Origin: RBG-13-68-16 sp041494245
GTDB lineage: Bacteria; Acidobacteriota; Thermoanaerobaculia; Thermoanaerobaculales; Thermoanaerobaculaceae
Length of the DNA: 64,000 nucleotides
Assembly (NCBI GenBank): GCA_041494245.1
Contig: JBGQAK010000008.1
Coordinates: 62,001 to 126,000 of the forward strand
Reading direction: 5' to 3'
Shown here in pieces: positions 8,457-16,866 of this stretch. The position numbers and the translations under genes were made by a program. How positions within the stretch are numbered: the first letter of the stretch is position 1; every line of letters begins with the position of its first letter. The notes under the pieces are model-generated. The model saw only the letters and a program-made list of their open reading frames with translations. It ran no database searches and was not told where the DNA came from.

Positions 8457-9407
8457 CTACCTCCTCTGGTACAAAGGTGAATGGGCGTCAGGGAAGCCCG
8501 GCTCGGTGCACCCGATGCAAGGGGCGTTGGCGCTTACGCACCAGTTCACGCCGCTGTTCCACTGTCGTACCGGGCAGTCGCCGCACGTGAAGGGTCCCTT
8601 GCAGCCAATCTCGAGCAGGCACCCGACCTCGCCGAAGTTGCTGGCGAACATGCCTTCGTCCATGTAGTCCCGGTTGATGCAGCGGTTGTGGACGCTCTTG
8701 CCGAAGTAGATCTTCAGTCGGCCGTCACCGTCGAGCTCGTTCGGTTTCGGCAAGCCATAGAGGAGGACGCGGGCCACCGTACCGATGAACCAGTCGGGGT
8801 GGCACGGACAACCCGGGATGTTCACGACCGGTGTGGCGATGTTGTTCATCTTGAGGACCTCGCTGACGCCCTTTGCTCCACTGGGGTTGGGTTTTGCGGC
8901 GGCGATTCCGCCGTAGGCGGCGCAGGTTCCAACCGCAAGGATCACGAGGGCATCGGGGGCGAGCTTGCGCACCCACTCCAGCAGCGGGACCTGGCGTCCG
9001 TCCTCCTCGCCAAGGGTCCCATAGATGCCGCTTTCGCGAGTGGGAATGGCTCCCTCGACGATGTAGATGTACTTGCCCTTGTTCTTCTTGGCCGTCTCTA
9101 GCGCCGCGTCAGTTGACAGCTTGCCTGAGGCGGCCATCAGGGTCGAGTGGTAGTCGAGGAACAGCTGATGGCCGGGGAGGATCTGATCGAGGATGACGTT
9201 CTTGATGCTCGGGTGAATCGTGTTGATGACCGAAACCGAGCAGCCGCTGCAGGCTGATGCCTGCATCCAGATGAGTGGGTACTCCTTAACCGCGTCCTGA
9301 ATGGCGGCCGCCAGCTTCGGGAGAAACGCCTGAGAGAACTGTGTGACGGCACCGATTGCCACCGCCCACTCGAGGAACTCGCGCCGGCTGAATCCGTAAT
9401 CCTTCAT
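8457..9407 (-). CDS. [NiFe] hydrogenase small subunit, Tat-exported
   Basis: Electron-transfer subunit with three Fe-S clusters. The start at 9407 is chosen over an upstream in-frame one because it has GGGAGGGAC upstream and begins directly with a twin-arginine signal: SRREFLEW at residues 7-14 followed by a hydrophobic stretch. Proximal-cluster motif is ACSGCS, then GTCAAYGG and PGCPCHP; the distal half has GCKGPFTCGDCP and a Cys-rich end. No C-terminal transmembrane anchor is present (the protein ends AHSPLYQRR), unlike HyaA/HybO types, so the heterodimer is probably soluble in the periplasm or held by an unlinked partner. No cytochrome b or hyp genes are nearby. Confidence 0.94.
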   Translation of the reverse strand: MKDYGFSRREFLEWAVAIGAVTQFSQAFLPKLAAAIQDAVKEYPLIWMQASACSGCSVSVINTIHPSIKNVILDQILPGHQLFLDYHSTLMAASGKLSTDAALETAKKNKGKYIYIVEGAIPTRESGIYGTLGEEDGRQVPLLEWVRKLAPDALVILAVGTCAAYGGIAAAKPNPSGAKGVSEVLKMNNIATPVVNIPGCPCHPDWFIGTVARVLLYGLPKPNELDGDGRLKIYFGKSVHNRCINRDYMDEGMFASNFGEVGCLLEIGCKGPFTCGDCPVRQWNSGVNWCVSANAPCIGCTEPGFPDAHSPLYQRR

Positions 9408-9729
9408 AGGGTCCCTCCCGCACGCGGAATCCGCCCAGGGGGCCGGCAGCGACAGCAGGGGCGCCTCTCGGCAGGTAGGTGAAAACCTGGGGGGTCCCGG
9501 CGAAGCGAATCTCTCTAGCTCACACCGACTGCGATATCCCTGGCGCTGAACACCGTGCCGGTGGGGGGCGGGCAAAGGTCGAGCTCATGAAAGAGATCTC
9601 AAGGAACAAGATAACCGGCCGAAGGCTGGATGGCAAGATGCGCAAGGGGCGAACGGGCCCAGCCGCCTGCGGGGAGGAGGGGGGAAGTAGGCAAAAGGTA
9701 AGAGGCAAGAGGCAAACAGGAGCAGGCGG
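9408..9729. other. Intergenic region upstream of the hydrogenase operon
   Basis: About 320 bp between the methyltransferase stop and the hydrogenase small-subunit start. No credible ORF, hairpin terminator or sigma-70 promoter stands out. Any hydrogenase promoter would have to lie here. Positions 9680-9720 hold a purine-rich stretch with imperfect repeats of AAGAGGCAA. Confidence 0.5.
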
Positions 9730-10701
9730 CTACTGCCTGGTGCCCACGAGGAGCGTCGTGCGAGGGTCGAGGCTGGTGCTCCTCCAGGCCCCGAAACCCG
9801 CCTCGCCGAAAATGCGCTCAAGCTCGGTTGCGGTCCAGCACCTTCCCTCCGGGGTACCCGAGAGCATGTTGACCGCGAACAGCGCGGCCGAGAGCGGCCC
9901 CGAGTGCGCCTCATCGTTCCACATGAACTCTCGAATCAGGACCAGACCGCCGGAGCGTACGCCGGCGGCCACGTGCCTGGCGATCTTCCGGACACCGTCC
10001 GGGCCGTAGGAGTGCGCGAGGGAGGAGACCAGCGCGACATCGCACGCCGGGATCCGGCCCTTGAGCGCGTCCCCGGCCTTGAACGCGATGCGGTCGCGGA
10101 CGTTACGCCTGGCCGCGTACTCCCGGGCGATGGGCAGCACCACCGGGAGGTCGAAGACCGTTGCCGAGAGCCCGGGGAAGCGCTCGAGCGCCGCGAGGGC
10201 AAGCTCGCCGGGGCCGCCCCCCACGTCCACGAGGCGCGCGAAGCCGGACAGGTCCATGGCGCTCCAGAGCGCGTCCGCGCCGCGCCGGGCCATGTCGGCC
10301 ATGCCGAGGATGAAGGCGCGCAGGCGCTCCTCGTCGTCCCGCTGGCGCTGGATCGGCTCGCCGGTCGCCAGTACCGTGTCGAGCTTCGCCCAGCGCTGGA
10401 GCACGTGCCACTGGTGGTCGAGGGCGCGCGCCCAGGAGGTGGACAAGGTCGGGTCGAGGCTCCCTCGCAGCTCCTCCGGGAGGCGCAGCCCGCCGTCCGC
10501 GCGCTCGAGGGCGCCCAGGCACACCAGCGCGTCCGTGACGGCAGCCACCGCGCGGCGGTCGAGCTTGAGCCGCTTCGCGAGCCCCTCGCAGGTCATGGGG
10601 CCCGCGCAGAGGGCACCGAAGATCCCCACGTGGTTGGCGGCCAGGATGACCGTGGCGGCCTGAAAGCCTGCGGCCTTCTCCTCGAGCTCGTGCGCGTTCA
10701 T
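9730..10701 (-). CDS. SAM-dependent methyltransferase (plant-OMT/hydroxyneurosporene type)
   Basis: 323-aa cytosolic methyltransferase with an N-terminal winged-helix dimerisation domain (residues 5-75) and a C-terminal Rossmann domain. The SAM-binding motif I is LVDVGGGPGELA (about residue 161) and motif II lies around VFDLP (about 187). The family methylates hydroxyl groups of carotenoids, polyketides and quinone-like compounds; the substrate here is unknown. No biosynthetic partner is adjacent. It lies 49 bp downstream of the large secreted protein gene on the same strand. Confidence 0.85.
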   Translation of the reverse strand: MNAHELEEKAAGFQAATVILAANHVGIFGALCAGPMTCEGLAKRLKLDRRAVAAVTDALVCLGALERADGGLRLPEELRGSLDPTLSTSWARALDHQWHVLQRWAKLDTVLATGEPIQRQRDDEERLRAFILGMADMARRGADALWSAMDLSGFARLVDVGGGPGELALAALERFPGLSATVFDLPVVLPIAREYAARRNVRDRIAFKAGDALKGRIPACDVALVSSLAHSYGPDGVRKIARHVAAGVRSGGLVLIREFMWNDEAHSGPLSAALFAVNMLSGTPEGRCWTATELERIFGEAGFGAWRSTSLDPRTTLLVGTRQ

Positions 10702-10750
10702 GTCGTCCCCCTGCCAACTTTAGCGCAGGTGCGCACGCTCCGCGCTGGGT

Positions 10751-13219
10751 CTACGGGGTGAACCTCCCGCGGGCCAGTACGAACGCTCCGGTCAGGGCGA
10801 GAAGTGCAATCAAGGCGATCAGGCCGGCGAGGCCGAACGTCGGGATGGCCTCGCCCGGGATCCCCGGGCCGCCCTGGTCCACGATGTTCCCATCTGGTGT
10901 CGGGGAGCTGTCCCCGAGCCCGCCGTCGGTGATGCTGAACGTGATGGTGTTCCCGGTGATCGTCGCCGGGAGTTCGTACCAGTGCGGCGCGGGTTGGCTG
11001 CTCGTCGGGCCGTACTTCCAGTACACCGTGCCCGGTGGAAGCGCCGATGGCATGGTCAGGGTGAAGTTGAGCGTCGCACCCAGTGAGCACCCCTCGACGG
11101 CGAAGTCGAACAACCCGTAGGGGAAGGAGAAACCGCTCGGGGCGCTGCCGGCGGGTGGCGAGCCGGCCCCGCCGCTGAGCGGGATCCAGCCGGAGGTGAT
11201 GAACGTGCAACCCGAATCACCCGTGCTGAAGCTGACGGTGGCATCTCCGCCCCCACCTGGGGTCGGGCCGGTGAACGACCTTGAAGGAGTGACGGTCAGG
11301 GTCGCGGCCGCCGTAGTCGCCGTGCCGCAGGCGTTGGTGAAAACCGCGCGGTACTGGTAGCCGTTCTCGGACAGCGGCGCGCTGTGCGTGAAGGTGGCCG
11401 AGGTCGCACCCGCCACGTTGGTGAAGGTCACGCCGCCGTTGGTGCTCACCTGCCACTGCACGGTGGGGGCCGGGGTGCCGCTCGCCGAGGCCGTGAAGCT
11501 CACCGACTGGCCGCTGCCCACCGACTGGTTCGTCGGGTTGGTCGTGACCGCGGGTGCGGTATTGACCGTCAGGAGCGCGGCGGTGGTCGTAGCGGTGCCT
11601 CCCGTGTTGGTAAACACCGCGCGGTACTGGTTTCCGTTCTGGGGAGCCGTGGCGAGGAAGCTGAGCGTGGTCGAGGTCGCTCCGCCGAGGTCGGCAAACG
11701 TTGCACCGCCGTCGGTCGAGACCTGCCACTGCAGCGTGGGCGCAGGGTTGCCACTCGCCGCCGCGGTGAACGTCGCGGTCGCACCCGCGCACACCGTCTG
11801 GTTGGTCGGCTGCACGGTGATCGCCGCCGCCTGGTTGACGAGGATCGGGACCGTGGCGGTTGCGTTGTCGAGCGTCGCTGAGGCGGAACCGGCGCCCCCC
11901 ACGAGCCCCGCGGTGAAGGTGGAGCTTGCGAGGCCGGAGGTGAGCGCCACGCTGGCAGGTGACACCGAGCCGAGGGTTCCGCCGAAGGCGATGTTGGGCG
12001 TGGTGGGGGAGTCCGGGATGTTTCCGGAGACGACGTGTACCGAAGCTGAGTTGTAGGTCACATCCGCGGTGACGGCGGACACTCCCGCCAAGGGGACCGC
12101 ACCCGGCGCCGCGCCGACCCGTAGCACGAGCCACGGGGTCGCCGCGGCCACGTTGGCAACGGTGTCGCAGCCGTTGCCGCCGGGGGGGAGTTGCGGCCCG
12201 GCGTTGCACCCCCACCAGGTGTTCTGGAGGGCGAGGGTGCCGCCGGTGGAGCCAACGCCGGTGGCGACGGTCGAGGTGTTCCCGAACACGCGCGAGGTCG
12301 CGAGCGTGAGCGAACTGGCGCCGCCGGAGCTCGGATCGTTGGACACGCCGCCGCCGCCGCCGGTGCCGGTGGCCTGATTTGCCGTGAGCGCGGCGTTCTG
12401 CACCGTCAGGGCGCCGAAGCCGGCGTTAGTGATCCCACCGCCGAAACTGTCGGAGACGTTGGCTCCGATCGTGGCGCCGGTGATCGTCACCGTTCCGCCA
12501 CCGTTGAAGAGCCCCCCGCCGCCCAGCGCGCCGCCGGTCGAGTGATTGCCGTCGAACGCGCACGCGTTCAGCGTCGCCGCGCACCCGAAGCACGCCACGC
12601 CGCCGCCGTTGAACCCCGAAGTGTTGTTCCGGAAGGTGACGCGTGTCAGGTTCAGCGTCGTGCCATCGGACGTCGCGATCCCGCCGCCATTGAAGCCAGT
12701 CGCCGTGTTGCCGGAGACCACGCAGTCGGTAAGGTTGAGCGTGGAGCTTCCGAACGGGCGGACGAAGATTCCGCCCCCGAAACCTGCCACCGAGCCGTTG
12801 CGGATGGTCACTCCGGTGATCGAAACGGTCAACCCAGTGCCCGCCGGATCGACGTCAAAGACGCGGTCGAGCGATGCACCATCGATGATCGTGGACCCGG
12901 CGCCGGCACCGGTGATGTTCACCGACTCGAGGATGTCGAGGTCGCCCGTGAGACCGAGATCCTCACCCGCGCCCGTCAAGGTGAACGTGTAGGTGCCGGC
13001 AGGAAGCACAATCGTGTCGACGCCGCTGCCCGCGGCGCAGTCGCCGCCCGTCGTATCGCTGTTGGTGTTGGCATTGCGCAGCGCCTTGCGCAGCGTGCAC
13101 TGTCCGTTGCCGGAGGTCAGGTTGTCGTTGGTGGAATTGACCGTGATCGTTGCGGCGCTCGCGATCTGGAGGCCGAGCAAGGCAAGCAGCCCCGCAAGAG
13201 CGATCGTTGCTCTATTCAT
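10751..13219 (-). CDS. Secreted beta-helix/Ig-like protein with IPTL-CTERM-like sorting tail
   Basis: 822-aa exported protein. Residues 1-22 are a signal peptide; about 25-75 resemble a CSLREA-type domain (CTLRKALRNANTNSD); about 80-340 form glycine/threonine-rich right-handed beta-helix repeats; about 465-555 and 556-645 are two tandem Ig-like repeats (both with PAPT-QWQVST-GG); about 650-785 match the style of the choice-of-anchor U domain; and the end is IPTFGLAGLIALIALLA with a final Arg-containing tail, a variant of the IPTL-CTERM signal processed by exosortase/archaeosortase-type enzymes. The protein is probably displayed on or released from the surface. Start ATG has GGAGGCG upstream. 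Confidence 0.85.
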   Translation of the reverse strand: MNRATIALAGLLALLGLQIASAATITVNSTNDNLTSGNGQCTLRKALRNANTNSDTTGGDCAAGSGVDTIVLPAGTYTFTLTGAGEDLGLTGDLDILESVNITGAGAGSTIIDGASLDRVFDVDPAGTGLTVSITGVTIRNGSVAGFGGGIFVRPFGSSTLNLTDCVVSGNTATGFNGGGIATSDGTTLNLTRVTFRNNTSGFNGGGVACFGCAATLNACAFDGNHSTGGALGGGGLFNGGGTVTITGATIGANVSDSFGGGITNAGFGALTVQNAALTANQATGTGGGGGVSNDPSSGGASSLTLATSRVFGNTSTVATGVGSTGGTLALQNTWWGCNAGPQLPPGGNGCDTVANVAAATPWLVLRVGAAPGAVPLAGVSAVTADVTYNSASVHVVSGNIPDSPTTPNIAFGGTLGSVSPASVALTSGLASSTFTAGLVGGAGSASATLDNATATVPILVNQAAAITVQPTNQTVCAGATATFTAAASGNPAPTLQWQVSTDGGATFADLGGATSTTLSFLATAPQNGNQYRAVFTNTGGTATTTAALLTVNTAPAVTTNPTNQSVGSGQSVSFTASASGTPAPTVQWQVSTNGGVTFTNVAGATSATFTHSAPLSENGYQYRAVFTNACGTATTAAATLTVTPSRSFTGPTPGGGGDATVSFSTGDSGCTFITSGWIPLSGGAGSPPAGSAPSGFSFPYGLFDFAVEGCSLGATLNFTLTMPSALPPGTVYWKYGPTSSQPAPHWYELPATITGNTITFSITDGGLGDSSPTPDGNIVDQGGPGIPGEAIPTFGLAGLIALIALLALTGAFVLARGRFTP

Positions 13220-13285
13220 TGCACGCCTCCAATCGACGCCACCTGATTCCCGTCACGGTGATTTCTCGATGCGCCCGTCGCGGGG

Positions 13286-13909
13286 TCATGGATGCGTCGG
13301 GAAGACCCCGACCATCGCGATGCAATAGGTGATGGCCAGGTAGGGCTGCATGTTGTTGTGCGGCTGTCCGCCGCCGGCGGCAGCGCTCGTGCCCGCTGCA
13401 AGCGTCGTGTTCGGTGCCAAGCTGGTGAACTGGCGATCGCCGAGCGCCGAGGTCGAGAGCACGCGCGCGGCCGAAGGCTGCGCGTCTGTGGCGATCGTCG
13501 TGCTGGCCCCGAGGCTGAACCCATGCGCGTGAGCGGGCAGCTCGTTGACCGTCAGTGTGTGTGTTTCCTCGCCCCCGGTTTGCCCGAGCGTGAACGACGT
13601 GCCGCTCGTGGAGGTACCTGGTCCGATTGGCACGCGCCCGTTGAGGTTCGGCAGGGCGAAGTCAGTGTTTCCGGTCCCGCCATACGTCGTGCCGAGCAGG
13701 GAGAAGAGCGCCTGGTTCTGATTGATCGCCAGAAGCTGTCCGCTGGCGGCCGCCCACCCGGTGGGGCAGAAATTGAATCCGACCATGATGATCTCGCCGA
13801 GGAATGGGTTTGTCGCTTGCGCCCTCGCCTGACCCGCGCCGAACGCCGTGGCGAGCGCAGCGAGCCCGAGGACGACAATTACCGACCGACCGGGGTTTCT
13901 CTTTGGCAT
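13286..13909 (-). CDS. Secreted phage tail-collar domain protein (MdpB-like)
   Basis: 207 aa with a signal peptide (residues 1-31, cleaved near AQA). The body matches the tail-collar/microcystin-dependent protein fold: a FLGEIIMVGFNFCPTGW opening, GQLLAINQNQALFSLLGTTYG, LPNLNGRVPIG and the C-terminal QPYLAITYCIAMVG motif. Such proteins occur outside phages in many environmental bacteria, with unknown extracellular role. It precedes the beta-helix protein by 66 bp on the same strand and the two may be co-expressed. No other phage genes are nearby. Confidence 0.85.
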   Translation of the reverse strand: MPKRNPGRSVIVVLGLAALATAFGAGQARAQATNPFLGEIIMVGFNFCPTGWAAASGQLLAINQNQALFSLLGTTYGGTGNTDFALPNLNGRVPIGPGTSTSGTSFTLGQTGGEETHTLTVNELPAHAHGFSLGASTTIATDAQPSAARVLSTSALGDRQFTSLAPNTTLAAGTSAAAGGGQPHNNMQPYLAITYCIAMVGVFPTHP

Positions 13910-14126
13910 ACGTTTTCCCTCCGTTTTCCGTCCCTGCAGGCAGGGTTCGCAACCACCAATTCAACGAATCGTTTGCTCCGACTGACCGCACTCAGCTGAA
14001 GTTCCTGCTATTGATTGGCAACCGCTGGCGTTGACTGCAAATTCCACGGCTCGGGTCCAGGTGGGGCGAGGCAAGGGCCATGGCGGTCCGCACCTGCGAA
14101 GAGTACCGGCGACCCGGGCCGTGGCC

Positions 14127-14156
14127 TTGCGGTGGTGCCGTGCTTGTCCTTAGAAT
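14127..14156 (+). promoter_or_regulatory. Putative sigma-70 promoter for the 14178 operon
   Basis: TTGCGG at 14127-14132 and TAGAAT at 14151-14156, spacing 18 bp, located 22 bp before the start codon at 14178 in the divergent intergenic region. Confidence 0.45.
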
Positions 14157-14177
14157 TCACGAGAGAGGAGCAGGTCA

Positions 14178-15296
14178 ATGGACATCGGCATCCCGAAGGA
14201 GATCCGCGGGCACGAGCACCGTGTGGCGCTGACGCCCTCCGGGGTGAAGGCGCTGACCCAGGCGGGCGCCCGCGTCTGGGTGCAGAGCGACGCAGGCGTC
14301 AAGGCCGGCTTCTCGGATGCTGACTTCGAGTCCGCCGGTGCGAAGACCGTCTACAGCCGCGGGGAGGTCTTCGGGCGCAGCGAGGTGGTGCTCGGGATGT
14401 ACGCGCCGGAGCCGTCGGAGTACGAGCTCCTGCGCCCTGGGCAGACGATCATCGCCTTCTGGGCACTTCCCGCCGCTCGGCCCGAGGAGCTGCGCTCACT
14501 CCTGGAGCGCGAGGTGATCGCCGTGGGCGTGGAGGTCATCGAGGACATTCGCGGCTACGCCCCGGTCCTCACGATGATGTCCGAGATCGCAGGCAAGCTC
14601 GCGCTCACGATCGGGTCCGGTTTGCTCCTACACGACTTCGGGGGCAAGGGCATCCTCCTCTCGGGCGCGCCGGGTGTGCCGCCGGCCAGCTTCGTGATCC
14701 TGGGCGCCGGCGTGCTCGGCCGCTCGGCGGCCCAGGCGGCGCTGGGGATGGGCGCCCACGTGGTCATGCTGGACCGCAGCGTGGACCACCTCCGCTACGC
14801 CTGCGAGCACCTCTGTCGGCCGGTGCCGACGATGCTCGCCACGCGGCCCAACATCGAGAAAGCCCTCTCGTTCGCCGACCTGGTGCTGGCGGCGGTGGCG
14901 ATCCGGGGGGAGCGCGCGCCGATCCTCGTCACCCGCGACATGCTCCGCCTGATGAAGCCGCGCAGCGTGGTGATGGACCTCTCGATCGACATGGGAGGTT
15001 GCTTCGAGACCTCGCGACCCACGTCGTTCCCCAACCCTGTTTACGAGGTGGACGGCATCCTCCACTTCTGCGTGCCGAACCTGCCTTCGGTCGCGGCGCG
15101 CTCGGCGACGCTGGCGTTCACGAACGCAATGCTGCCGTACCTAACGCAGGTCGTAGAGAAGGGGATCGACGGCGCCCTGGCGGCCAGCGAGGACCTCGGA
15201 CGCGGGGTCTACCTCTACCGGGGCAGGTGCTGCAGCGAGCCGTTGGCGCGCTCGTTTGGTTTGCCATATCACCCCCTGCCAGCACTGGAAAGGTGA
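14178..15296 (+). CDS. Alanine dehydrogenase-like protein lacking catalytic Lys and His
   Basis: 372-aa member of the alanine dehydrogenase/transhydrogenase-alpha family. The opening GIPKEIRGHEHRVALTP keeps Arg15 (pyruvate carboxylate), the NAD motif is VILGAGVLGRSAAQ (about 174), and the Asp of IDMGGC (Asp270-equivalent) is kept. By direct alignment with the Bacillus and Mycobacterium enzymes, Lys75 is replaced by Tyr (LGMYAPEP) and His96 by Ala (IAFWALPAA). Both residues are needed by known alanine dehydrogenases, so the annotated reaction is doubtful; a different substrate or a regulatory role is possible. Start ATG 14178 has GAGAGGAG. The next gene, a CoA transferase, follows directly. 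Confidence 0.8.
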   Translation: MDIGIPKEIRGHEHRVALTPSGVKALTQAGARVWVQSDAGVKAGFSDADFESAGAKTVYSRGEVFGRSEVVLGMYAPEPSEYELLRPGQTIIAFWALPAARPEELRSLLEREVIAVGVEVIEDIRGYAPVLTMMSEIAGKLALTIGSGLLLHDFGGKGILLSGAPGVPPASFVILGAGVLGRSAAQAALGMGAHVVMLDRSVDHLRYACEHLCRPVPTMLATRPNIEKALSFADLVLAAVAIRGERAPILVTRDMLRLMKPRSVVMDLSIDMGGCFETSRPTSFPNPVYEVDGILHFCVPNLPSVAARSATLAFTNAMLPYLTQVVEKGIDGALAASEDLGRGVYLYRGRCCSEPLARSFGLPYHPLPALER

Positions 15297-15301
15297 GCGC
15301 G

Positions 15302-16600
15302 GTGCACTGGCTCGAGCTCTACCGCAAGCGGGTGACGACGGCGGAGGAGGCGGTTAAGGCGATTCGCTCCGGCGACCACGTCTGGATTCACAGCGGGTGC
15401 AGCAGCCCGGAGGAGCTCATCACCGCAATGGTGGGCCGGGCCGGGGAGCTGGAGGGCGTGGAGGTTTCCCACATATTGACCCTGGGCAACGCCGACTACG
15501 TCAAACCCGGCTACGCCGCCTCGTTCCGCCACCGCGCGCTCTTCGCAGGGGCGAACGTGAGAAAGGCGGTGAACGAAGGGCGGGCCGACTTCGTGCCGGT
15601 CCACCTCCACATGATTCCGCGCCTCATCTACGAGGGGATCCTGGCGATCGACGTGGCGCTCATCCACATCTCGCCCCCGGACGAGCACGGCTACTGCTCG
15701 TACGGGGTGGAGGTCGGGTGCACCAAGGCCGCCGCGGAACGCGCCAGGACGGTGATCGCCCTCGTGAACAAGAGCATGCCAAGGGCGCTCGGCGACGCGT
15801 TCATCCACGTGTCCAAGCTGACGCACGTGGTGGAGATCGACCGCCGCCCCCTCGAGATCGCGATGGCTGCTGAGTTCGGCCCGGTGTCGCGCGCGATCGG
15901 GCAGAACGTCGCGGCCTTGATCGAAGACGGTTCCACGATGCAGCTGGGCATCGGCGAGATCCCCGATGCGGTCTTGATGTTCCTCAAGGACAAGCGCAAT
16001 CTCGGCATCCACACCGAGCTCTTCTCCGACGGCCTCGTGGAGCTGGTCGAGAACGGTGTGGTCACCAACGAGGTCAAGACCCTGCACAGGGGCAAGACCG
16101 TGGCGTCCTTCGTCCTCGGCACCAAGCGTGCCTTTGACTTTATGGACAACAACCCGTTCCTCGAGTTCCACCCGTCCGACTACGTGAATGACCCATTCAT
16201 CGTTTCCCAGAACGAGAAGATGGTGGCGATCAACTCCGCGCTCTCGGTGGACATCACCGGGCAGGTGTGTGCGGACTCCATCGGCTGCAACATCTACTCC
16301 GGCTTCGGTGGCCAGGTGGACTTCATCCGCGGCGCCGCGCGCTCGAAGGGCGGCAAGCCGATCATCGCGATGCCTTCGACTGCCAGGGAAGGGACGATCT
16401 CGCGCATCTGCGACGTGCTGGCCCAGGGCTCGGGCGTGGTCACGACGCGCGCCGATGTGCACTACGTCATCACCGAGCACGGCGTGGCCTCGCTTTTCGG
16501 AAAGAGCCTTCGCGAGCGTGCGCACGAGCTGATCGCGGTCGCCCACCCCGAATTCCGTGAAGAGCTCAAGGCTGCGGCGCGCCGCCGCAATCTGCTATAA
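15302..16600 (+). CDS. Acetyl-CoA hydrolase/4-hydroxybutyrate CoA-transferase family
   Basis: 432-aa family I-type CoA transferase, cytosolic, moving CoA between acetyl-CoA and a short-chain or hydroxy acid. The N-terminal half (residues 10-190) and C-terminal half (200-430) form the two family domains; the catalytic Glu is expected in GIHTELFSDG (about residue 238), and a GSGVVTTRADVHYVITEHG block follows near 380. Start choice: GTG 15302 has AGGTGA five bases upstream; GTG 15293, overlapping the previous stop, is the alternative. Neighbouring Ptb and Buk genes support a role in acid/acyl-CoA exchange and ATP recovery. Exact substrate unknown. Confidence 0.88.
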   Translation: MHWLELYRKRVTTAEEAVKAIRSGDHVWIHSGCSSPEELITAMVGRAGELEGVEVSHILTLGNADYVKPGYAASFRHRALFAGANVRKAVNEGRADFVPVHLHMIPRLIYEGILAIDVALIHISPPDEHGYCSYGVEVGCTKAAAERARTVIALVNKSMPRALGDAFIHVSKLTHVVEIDRRPLEIAMAAEFGPVSRAIGQNVAALIEDGSTMQLGIGEIPDAVLMFLKDKRNLGIHTELFSDGLVELVENGVVTNEVKTLHRGKTVASFVLGTKRAFDFMDNNPFLEFHPSDYVNDPFIVSQNEKMVAINSALSVDITGQVCADSIGCNIYSGFGGQVDFIRGAARSKGGKPIIAMPSTAREGTISRICDVLAQGSGVVTTRADVHYVITEHGVASLFGKSLRERAHELIAVAHPEFREELKAAARRRNLL

Positions 16601-16636
16601 AGCTGTCGGCAAGAAACCAGAAACCGGGGGGTCCAG

Positions 16637-16864
16637 ATGAGCGGGAAGGAAGAGTTCGGCGTCAATCAGCACACCCGCCCCGAAGAGGCGGTCAAGATCG
16701 CGATGGAGCGCGAGACGAAGGCGCGGGAGTTCTACCTCCTGTGCGCGGGAATCGTCGGGGACCCGGGGGTGAAGAAGATGTTCGAGTTCCTCGCAAAGGA
16801 GGAGGCGAAGCACCACGATCTGCTGGAGAGGGAGTACGACCGCTTCATCGCCGGGGAGAACTGA
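16637..16864 (+). CDS. Half-size ferritin/rubrerythrin-like protein
   Basis: 75-aa protein with two helices that carry ferritin-type residues: AMERETKAREFY (about 23-34) and an EEAKHH motif (E-x-x-H, about 55-60). This is half of a four-helix ferritin-like bundle, so a diiron site would require dimerisation, as in small encapsulated ferritins; no encapsulin gene or targeting peptide is seen. It has no rubredoxin domain. It follows the CoA transferase by 36 bp and is two bases from the next gene, suggesting an operon. Confidence 0.75.
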   Translation: MSGKEEFGVNQHTRPEEAVKIAMERETKAREFYLLCAGIVGDPGVKKMFEFLAKEEAKHHDLLEREYDRFIAGEN

Positions 16865-16866
16865 CG

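Noticed and set aside
13286..13909. Tail-collar gene as evidence for a prophage
   Set aside because: It has a signal peptide and no neighbouring phage gene; such exported collar proteins are common outside phages.
16637..16864. Encapsulated ferritin with encapsulin
   Set aside because: No encapsulin shell gene and no targeting peptide; only the two-helix ferritin half is visible.
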